The translations under genes were made by a program, and so were the position numbers. From Streptomyces sp. NBC_00457 (GTDB lineage Bacteria > Actinomycetota > Actinomycetes > Streptomycetales > Streptomycetaceae), in the NCBI RefSeq assembly GCF_036014015.1, contig NZ_CP107905.1:2666001-2730000 (forward strand): a DNA stretch of 64,000 nt. Direction: 5' to 3'. The number at the start of each line of letters is the position of its first letter. Position 1 is the stretch's first letter. The notes beneath the pieces were generated by a model. That model was given only the letters and a program-made list of their open reading frames with translations, did not search any database and was not told where the DNA came from. Below, in pieces: positions 58,612 to 64,000 of the stretch.

Positions 58612-59361
58612 ATGCACACGATCTCCAAGAAGCCGGTCCTTCTCGTCATCGCCCACGGCAGCCGCGACCCGCGGCACGCCGCGACCGTCCATGCCCTGGT
58701 ACGCCGGGTACGGTCGCGGCGGCCGGGGCTGCGCGTGGAGACCGGCTTCCTGGACTTCAACGTCCCGTCCGTCCAGGGCGTGCTGGAGTCCCTGGCGGCG
58801 GAGGGCGTCCGGGACGTCGTAGCCCTGCCGCTGCTGCTGACCCGCGCCTTCCACGCGAAGGCCGACATCCCCGCCGTACTGCGGGACGCCCCGCCGCGGC
58901 TGCGGATCCGCCAGGCGGAGGTACTGGGCCCGTCCCCGCTGCTCCTGCAGGCCTTGGAACGGCGGTTGTACGAGGCGGGACTGACGCCCGCCGACAAGTC
59001 CTCGACCGGGGTCGTGCTGGCCTCGGCGGGGTCCACAGACCCGGAGGCGATCGCGGTGATCGCCGACATCGCGCGGGAGTGGTGGCACACCGGTTGGTGC
59101 GCCGTGCGACCCGCGTTCGCCTCCGCGGCCCTGCCCCGCACCGAGGACGCGGTGCGGGAACTCAGGTCCCTGGGCTGCTCGAAGATCGCCGTCGCCCCGT
59201 ACGTCCTGGCCCCCGGCTTCCTGCCGGACCGCATCGCCCGCGGCGCGACCGAGGCAGACGTACTGGCCGACGTGCTGGGCCCGGCACCGGAGGTGGCGCG
59301 GGTACTGCTGAAGCGCTACGACGCGGCACGCACGCCGATGCCGGTGGCCGTGGGCGCCTGA
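58612..59361 (+). CDS. Sirohydrochlorin chelatase (CbiX/SirB-like)
   Basis: 249 aa with two CbiX-like halves. The metal-binding motifs are LVIAHGSRDPRHA (His10-equivalent) and LLLTRAFHAKADIP (second His). It would insert Fe into sirohydrochlorin to make siroheme for the sulfite reductase upstream, a strong functional fit; a Co-chelatase role for cobalamin is the alternative. The last 46 nt overlap the convergent DUF4440-like gene. Confidence 0.88.
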   Translation: MHTISKKPVLLVIAHGSRDPRHAATVHALVRRVRSRRPGLRVETGFLDFNVPSVQGVLESLAAEGVRDVVALPLLLTRAFHAKADIPAVLRDAPPRLRIRQAEVLGPSPLLLQALERRLYEAGLTPADKSSTGVVLASAGSTDPEAIAVIADIAREWWHTGWCAVRPAFASAALPRTEDAVRELRSLGCSKIAVAPYVLAPGFLPDRIARGATEADVLADVLGPAPEVARVLLKRYDAARTPMPVAVGA

Positions 59362-59747
59362 GCCCGTTCTGGGGGGAACGCCTGAGAGCAGTACGGTGTC
59401 GCCTGGTGGAAGTACAACAGCCACCGCTCCCCTGCCCGTCGCCACAGTGAACTGCGGTGTGCCCGGGTGCCGTTGCTCTCCGTGTCGTAGGTGAGGTGGA
59501 CCAGGTCGGGGGCGAGCTGGACGCCGTGCAGGTGGGAGGGGACGACGTGGCGGGAGCTGGGGTCCGTACCGGAGGTCAGGGCGGTGATGATCGAGGCGCG
59601 GTCCCAGTGCCGTCCGGACGCGCCGAACTCGTGGAAGTCGGGGTGCAGCAGCGCCCCGAGCAGTTCGGGCGAGCGGCGGACGTCGGGGGCGAGCAGCCTC
59701 AACTCGCCCTCGATGGCCGCCTTCACTGCGGAATCGTGCTCAGTCAC
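59316..59747 (-). CDS. NTF2-like (DUF4440-type) protein
   Basis: 143 aa. NTF2-like fold: AAIEGELRLLAPDVRRSPELLGALLHPDFHEFGASG, GVQLAPDLVHLTYDT and RSSLWRRAGERWLLYFHQATP are typical of the DUF4440/ketosteroid-isomerase-like superfamily. Probably a small hydrolase or stress protein; function unknown. It overlaps the convergent chelatase gene by 46 nt and the upstream DUF1697 gene by eight nt. Confidence 0.8.
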   Translation of the reverse strand: MTEHDSAVKAAIEGELRLLAPDVRRSPELLGALLHPDFHEFGASGRHWDRASIITALTSGTDPSSRHVVPSHLHGVQLAPDLVHLTYDTESNGTRAHRSSLWRRAGERWLLYFHQATPYCSQAFPPERAQAPTATGIGVRAAS

Positions 59748-60285
59748 TGGTCATTTCCACGAGCTTGACGACCGTGTTCCAGTTGCGGGACGTGGCGATC
59801 ACGCCCTTGTTCAGCCGGGGCTTGGAGAGGTGCTCGGCGAGCTTGGAGCGGCCCAGGCCGTTCGGCGCGTACAGGTACAGCGCGCGGTCGCCGAGGCGGA
59901 ACTCCTCGGGGAGGTAGGCGGCCTGGTCGATCTCGGCGAAGCGGTCGAGGCCGACCGGCGCGGAGAAGTAGGTGACGTGCAGCTGTTTGGCCTCGAGGTC
60001 GGCGGCCGGGAACGGACAGGCCTCGGCGACCGCCTTCAGATAGGCGTGGTCGCGCACGATCACGTCGACGCCGAAGCCGAAGTGCTTCTCGATCGCCCGC
60101 GTCAGCTCCGCGGCGAGGGATTCCTCGTCGCCGTGGCCGCTGGAGAACACGGCCTGGCCACTCTGCAGATAGGTGCGTACGCCGTCGTAACCGAGGCCCT
60201 CCATGAGCGTGCGCAGCTCGGCCATCGGGACCTTCCTGCTGCCCCCCACGTTGATTCCGCGCAGCAGCGCCGCATATGTCGTCAT
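59740..60285 (-). CDS. DUF1697 family protein
   Basis: 181 aa. TTYAALLRGINVGGSRKVPM at the N-terminus, GYDGVRTYLQSGQAVFSS, YLYAPNGLGRSKLAEHL and TSRNWNTVVKLVEM near the end are the conserved DUF1697 blocks. The biochemical role is unknown. ATG at 60285. It overlaps the next gene by eight nt, so both are in one operon. Confidence 0.88.
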   Translation of the reverse strand: MTTYAALLRGINVGGSRKVPMAELRTLMEGLGYDGVRTYLQSGQAVFSSGHGDEESLAAELTRAIEKHFGFGVDVIVRDHAYLKAVAEACPFPAADLEAKQLHVTYFSAPVGLDRFAEIDQAAYLPEEFRLGDRALYLYAPNGLGRSKLAEHLSKPRLNKGVIATSRNWNTVVKLVEMTSD

Positions 60286-60513
60286 CCGCCCAGCTTATGC
60301 GGCTGGGGCACCCTGGGCCCCGCCCCCGAGAACTCCGAGTAGATGTAAGGGACCACAGTCCTCCCCAGTGGTGAGACCTCGGTATCCGAAGTGATGAGTC
60401 GCGGGCAGGGCACTTCACCGGGCAGCACGACGAGATGGCTTTATCCGGCCCATACCTTCGAAGTGGAGGTGACGGCAGGGGGCCGGCACCGTTGACGAGG
60501 GGGCAAGCCCGTC
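60286..60513. other. 228-nt divergent gap, no clear feature
   Basis: Contains the divergent starts of the DUF1697 and MMPL genes. No strong promoter or dyad was seen; TTGACG (60493-60498) and a GGGGG stretch lie just before the MMPL start. Confidence 0.4.
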
Positions 60514-62769
60514 ATGGGGAACGGAGATATACGGGTGCGGGGCATCGCCGCCCGGGCCGGCGGCTGGAGCGCCCGGCACCGATGGGCTGCCGTCGGTATC
60601 TGGGTGCTGTTCGTCGTCCTGGCGATGGGGCTGGGGTCGGCCGCGGGCCGGGTCGACGTCAAGGACAGCGATCAGCTCAAGGGCGAGACACACACCGCCG
60701 CCAGGATCATCGAGGACGCCGGGATCGACGAGCCGGCCGGTGAGACCGTCCTGATCCAGGCGAAGGACGGCGGCGTCAAGGCCACGGACGCTGACTTCCG
60801 GGCCGCGGTCGAGTCCGTGGTCAAGGCGGTCGAGGGGACCGGTGAGGTCACGGACGTGACGTCGCCGTACGAGAGCGACACGATCTCGAAGGACGGCCGC
60901 AGCGCGCTCGTGCAGTTCGACATTCGCGGGGACGCGGAGACCGCGGGCGAGCGGGTCGAGCCGGTCCTCAAGGCCGTCGAGGACGTTCAGAAGGACCATG
61001 AGGCGCTGCGGATCGAGGAGATCGGCTCCGCCAGCATGATGAAGACGTTCGACGACGCGTTCGGGGACGACTTCAAGAAGGCCGAGTTCTCGGCGGTGCC
61101 GGTGGCCCTCGGCATTCTGCTGATCGCCTTCGGCGCGCTGGTCGCGGCGCTGCTGCCGGTGCTGCTGGCGATCACCGCGATCATGGCGACGATGGGTCTG
61201 ATGGGCATCGTCAGCCATGTGATGCCGATGAGTGAGACCGCCAACTCCGTGATGCTGCTGGTCGGTCTGGCCGTCGGCGTCGACTACTGCCTGTTCTATC
61301 TGCGCCGCGAGCGCGAGGAGCGGGAGGCCGGCCGGGACGCGCAGACCGCGCTGCGGATCGCCGCCGCCACCAGTGGGCGCGCGATCATCGTCTCGGGTGT
61401 CACGGTGTGCGTGGCGATGGCGGGCATGCTGTTCACCGGGCTCGCCGAGTTCGAGGCGATGGGCCTGGCCTCGCTGATGGTCGTGGCCGTCGCCATGGTC
61501 GGCTCCGTGACCGTCCTGCCCGCGCTGCTCTCGCTGCTCGGCGGACGGGTGGAGAAGGGGCGGATTCCGTTCCTGCGCCGCCGTCAGCGCAAGGGCGGCG
61601 GCTCGGACAGCCGGTTCTGGACCGCCGTCCTCAAGGGCGTGCTCGCGAAGCCGCTCGCCTCCGTCGTCGTCGCGGCCGGTGTACTGCTGGCGATCGCGGC
61701 TCCTGCGGTGGGCATGAAGACGCAGAACCTCACGCTGGACCAGGAGTTCGGCGACTCGCTGCCGATCGTGCAGACGTACAACCGCGTCAACGACGCCTTC
61801 CCCGGCGGCTCCGAGCCGGCCGAGGTGGTCGTCAAGGCCGACGACATCAACGCTCCCCAGGTGCAGGCCGCGCTCACGGACTTCCGTGAGCAGGCGATCA
61901 GTTCGGGGGCCTCGCGCGGCCCGGTGGACATCAAGCTGCACGACGCGCAGAACGTCGCCTTCGTCTACGTCCCGCTGGTCGGCGGCTCCGACCTGGACAA
62001 GGCGGGCGCGAGCCTGGACAAGCTGCGCGACGAGGTACGGCCGGCCACGCTCGGCAAGGTCGACGGCGTCGAGGCGCCGATCACCGGACAGGTCGCCGGT
62101 TCGAAGGACTTCAACGACCAGCTGGCCGGAGCGGTCGTCCCGGTCTTCGTGTTCGTCGTGGTCTTCGCCTTCCTGCTGATGCTGCTGTGCTTCCGCTCGC
62201 TGACCATCGCGATCACCTCGATCGTGCTGAACCTGCTGTCGGTGGGTGCGGCGTACGGCATCCTCGTCGCCGTCTTCCAGCACGGCTGGGGCGCGTCCCT
62301 GGTGGGCGCGGAGGGTGTCGGCGCCATCATCACCTGGCTGCCGCTGTTCCTCTTCGTGATCCTGTTCGGCCTGTCGATGGACTACCACGTGTTCGTGGTC
62401 TCGCGGATCCGCGAGGCGCGACTGCGCGGCCGTACGACGAAGGACGCGATCGCCCACGGTGTGGTCACCACGGCCGGCGTCGTCACCAGCGCCGCGGTCA
62501 TCATGGTCGCCGTGTTCGCGATCTTCGGGACGCTGTCCATGCAGTCCATGAAGCAGATGGGCGTGGGCCTCGCGGCCGCGGTGCTCATCGACGCGACGAT
62601 CATCCGGGGCGTGCTGCTCCCGGCGGTGATGGCACTGCTGGGCGAGCGCAACTGGTATCTGCCGAAGTGGCTGAACCGGATGCCGGATCTCACGCACGAC
62701 GAGGCGCCCGAGGCCGTGACGCGGGAAACGCCGTCGCGGGACGACGAGGGCGAGCCGGTGAGGGTCTGA
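60514..62769 (+). CDS. MMPL/RND-family membrane transporter
   Basis: 751 aa. Proton-driven exporter with two repeated MMPL halves and about 11-12 transmembrane helices. The helix-4-type motifs GLAVGVDYCLFYLRRERE and GLSMDYHVFVVSRIREA carry the Asp-Tyr pairs that relay protons in MmpL3. A second-half end DATIIRGVLLPAVMALLGERNWYLP is also typical. Large extracellular loops lie between helices 1-2 and 7-8. The substrate is unknown: lipids, siderophores or drugs. Ends at a strong shared terminator with the convergent glycosyltransferase gene. Confidence 0.92.
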   Translation: MGNGDIRVRGIAARAGGWSARHRWAAVGIWVLFVVLAMGLGSAAGRVDVKDSDQLKGETHTAARIIEDAGIDEPAGETVLIQAKDGGVKATDADFRAAVESVVKAVEGTGEVTDVTSPYESDTISKDGRSALVQFDIRGDAETAGERVEPVLKAVEDVQKDHEALRIEEIGSASMMKTFDDAFGDDFKKAEFSAVPVALGILLIAFGALVAALLPVLLAITAIMATMGLMGIVSHVMPMSETANSVMLLVGLAVGVDYCLFYLRREREEREAGRDAQTALRIAAATSGRAIIVSGVTVCVAMAGMLFTGLAEFEAMGLASLMVVAVAMVGSVTVLPALLSLLGGRVEKGRIPFLRRRQRKGGGSDSRFWTAVLKGVLAKPLASVVVAAGVLLAIAAPAVGMKTQNLTLDQEFGDSLPIVQTYNRVNDAFPGGSEPAEVVVKADDINAPQVQAALTDFREQAISSGASRGPVDIKLHDAQNVAFVYVPLVGGSDLDKAGASLDKLRDEVRPATLGKVDGVEAPITGQVAGSKDFNDQLAGAVVPVFVFVVVFAFLLMLLCFRSLTIAITSIVLNLLSVGAAYGILVAVFQHGWGASLVGAEGVGAIITWLPLFLFVILFGLSMDYHVFVVSRIREARLRGRTTKDAIAHGVVTTAGVVTSAAVIMVAVFAIFGTLSMQSMKQMGVGLAAAVLIDATIIRGVLLPAVMALLGERNWYLPKWLNRMPDLTHDEAPEAVTRETPSRDDEGEPVRV

Positions 62770-62783
62770 CCTCACCCCGAACG

Positions 62784-62820
62784 GAGGGCCCGTTGGCTAC
62801 AGGGGAGCCAACGGGCCCTC
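62784..62820. terminator. Bidirectional 15-bp hairpin terminator
   Basis: GAGGGCCCGTTGGCT (62784-62798) and AGCCAACGGGCCCTC (62806-62820) pair perfectly with a 7-nt loop ACAGGGG. It lies between the convergent MMPL and glycosyltransferase stops (15 nt and eight nt away) and is followed by TCTCCT. Confidence 0.9.
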
Positions 62821-62828
62821 TCTCCTGC

Positions 62829-64000
62829 TCACTTCTTCCGTGGCAGCTCCGCCTCGATGAGGTCCGCCGCCCGCCGCGTGCCGCCCTCCTCGGCCATCTC
62901 GGCCTGGAGGCTCCGCAGCCGCCGGGCGACCTCGGGATCGTCGACGAGCGCGAGGGCGGCGGTGCGCAGCGCCTCGGCGGTCGCCTCCTCCATGGGAAGG
63001 TGCCGGGCCACGCCGAGCGACTGGAGCATGTCCGCGTTGCCGAACTGGTCCACGGCCTGCGGTACGGCGATCATCGGCGTGGCCGTCGCCATTCCCTCCT
63101 GGCTGCCGCCCGCCCCGGCGTGCGTGACGAACAGATCGGCCTGCTTGAGGACCGCCAACTGCGGGACCCAGGACCGTACTTCGACATTGTCCGGTACGGC
63201 GCCCAGTTCGGCGGGGTCCACGTGCCTGCCGATCTGGAGGACCAGGTGCCAGCCCGGCAGCTCGCCGAACGCCTTGACGCACTCGCGGTAGAAACCGGGC
63301 TGCTTGGTGAAGGACGATCCCAGCGACACCAGGACCACCTTCTCCGCGCCGGCCGGCCGCTGCCAGTCGCCCTCGTGCGAGCGGTCGCCCTGACAGGCGC
63401 CGACGAAGGTGTACACGCTCTCGTCGACCCGGTCGGCGTGGGGCTGGAGGGCCTTCGGGATGAGGACGAGGGAGCGGGCGGGGCGGCCGACGAAGGGGTC
63501 GGGGTGCTCGGTCATCCCGTTCTCCTGCAGCCAGTTGTGGAACTTGGCGTAGTAGGCACGCCCGCGCTCGGTCTTCTTCGGCTCCTCCCACATGGGCTCG
63601 GCGACCTCCTGCTCATAGCCTTCCCAGGCGACGAGGTTCGGGGAGAGCGAGATCGCGGGCACGCCCCAGCGGTGAGCCAGGACGCGGGCCGGGTAGGCGG
63701 TGATGTCCTGGAGCACGAGGTCCGGTTCGTCGCCCTCGTACGCGGCGATCAGCTGGGGCAGCGCCTGGATCGCGTCGTTCAGGAACGGCTCGACGTGGTC
63801 CAGGAGGGTGGTGCCCCAGGCCTCCGGATCGGCGTCGGGGCCGGGCAGTGTGGAGTTCCAGAGCTTGGGCTCGGCGCCCGTCCCGGCCACCTTCTCGGCG
63901 AAGGCCGGCGGAATCGCGTACGTGACCCGGTGCCCGCGTGCCACGAGCTCGCGGATCACTTCGAGGCTCGGGTTCACGTGGCCGTGGGCGGCGATGGAGA
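62829..64000 (-). CDS. mgt: Macrolide glycosyltransferase (MGT family), N-terminus off the edge
   Basis: At least 390 codons; the frame is still open at the right edge, reading [18 protein letters not shown], so only about a dozen N-terminal residues are missing. It is a GT1, GT-B-fold enzyme that inactivates macrolides by transfer of glucose from UDP-glucose. The sugar-donor motif near the C-terminus is [21 protein letters not shown], then [25 protein letters not shown]. The sequence strongly resembles my memory of S. lividans Mgt and the OleD/OleI enzymes. It is convergent with the MMPL gene; there is no macrolide biosynthesis cluster in view. Confidence 0.93.
   Translation of the reverse strand, partial: SIAAHGHVNPSLEVIRELVARGHRVTYAIPPAFAEKVAGTGAEPKLWNSTLPGPDADPEAWGTTLLDHVEPFLNDAIQALPQLIAAYEGDEPDLVLQDITAYPARVLAHRWGVPAISLSPNLVAWEGYEQEVAEPMWEEPKKTERGRAYYAKFHNWLQENGMTEHPDPFVGRPARSLVLIPKALQPHADRVDESVYTFVGACQGDRSHEGDWQRPAGAEKVVLVSLGSSFTKQPGFYRECVKAFGELPGWHLVLQIGRHVDPAELGAVPDNVEVRSWVPQLAVLKQADLFVTHAGAGGSQEGMATATPMIAVPQAVDQFGNADMLQSLGVARHLPMEEATAEALRTAALALVDDPEVARRLRSLQAEMAEEGGTRRAADLIEAELPRKK

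Noticed and set aside
62829..64000. Macrolide glycosyltransferase as part of a biosynthetic gene cluster
   Set aside because: No PKS, NRPS or tailoring genes in the window; such mgt genes are common stand-alone resistance genes.

Overview
The window is a high-GC actinobacterial chromosome segment, almost certainly Streptomyces. Codon third positions are strongly G/C, GTG starts and 4-nt ATGA/GTGA gene overlaps are common, several genes have a -10 hexamer only 6-7 nt before the start codon, lipoboxes and Tat signals abound, and a dispersed intergenic repeat I associate with streptomycetes occurs four times. No tRNA, rRNA, CRISPR array, phage or plasmid genes were seen. The only mobile-element trace is a ~187 bp MITE-like element.

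Layout. 1-1200: a cupin-like fragment, a Nudix hydrolase and a VOC protein. 1264-4366: a cyclase-family hydrolase translationally coupled to an M24 (creatinase/prolidase-fold) protein that has lost the usual metal ligands, facing a divergent LysR regulator. 4422-7694: a xylose-type CUT2 importer (binding protein, single-domain ATPase, permease). 7831-38868: a large plant-polysaccharide region, mainly pectin, rhamnogalacturonan, arabinan and galactan. It encodes a DUF2264 protein, an SGNH/rhamnogalacturonan acetylesterase, two GH43 enzymes (one with a ricin-type CBM), a membrane-anchored beta-helix protein, a Tat-exported amidase with a small partner, an esterase, two alginate-lyase-fold proteins (one a 1111-aa multidomain protein), a GH28 pectinase, two CUT1 sugar importers without ATPases, a 2-hydroxyacid dehydrogenase and three LacI regulators. 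Homocysteine methyltransferase mmuM sits inside it. The binding protein, two permeases, GH28 and both lyases form one minus-strand operon behind AACCGGTT-type LacI operators.

38936-49785: mixed housekeeping and regulatory genes: DUF5954, VOC, two AraC regulators, an NmrA-like reductase, a BrkB-family membrane protein, an AidB-like acyl-CoA dehydrogenase, a GAF regulator, a secreted unknown and a GNAT.

49936-59361: an assimilatory sulfur cluster. A 27-codon leader ORF containing one Cys codon precedes sulfite reductase, a 59-aa CxxC/CxxC Zn-ribbon protein, APS reductase cysH, APS kinase cysC, ATP sulfurylase cysD-cysN, a sulfonate/nitrate-type ABC importer and a sirohydrochlorin chelatase that would supply siroheme. 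Sulfate is activated (CysDN), optionally phosphorylated (CysC), reduced to sulfite (CysH) and then to sulfide.

59316-64000: DUF4440-like and DUF1697 proteins, an MMPL exporter, a strong shared terminator and a macrolide glycosyltransferase running off the right edge.

Functions are read from motifs and recalled family knowledge only; no database search was run.
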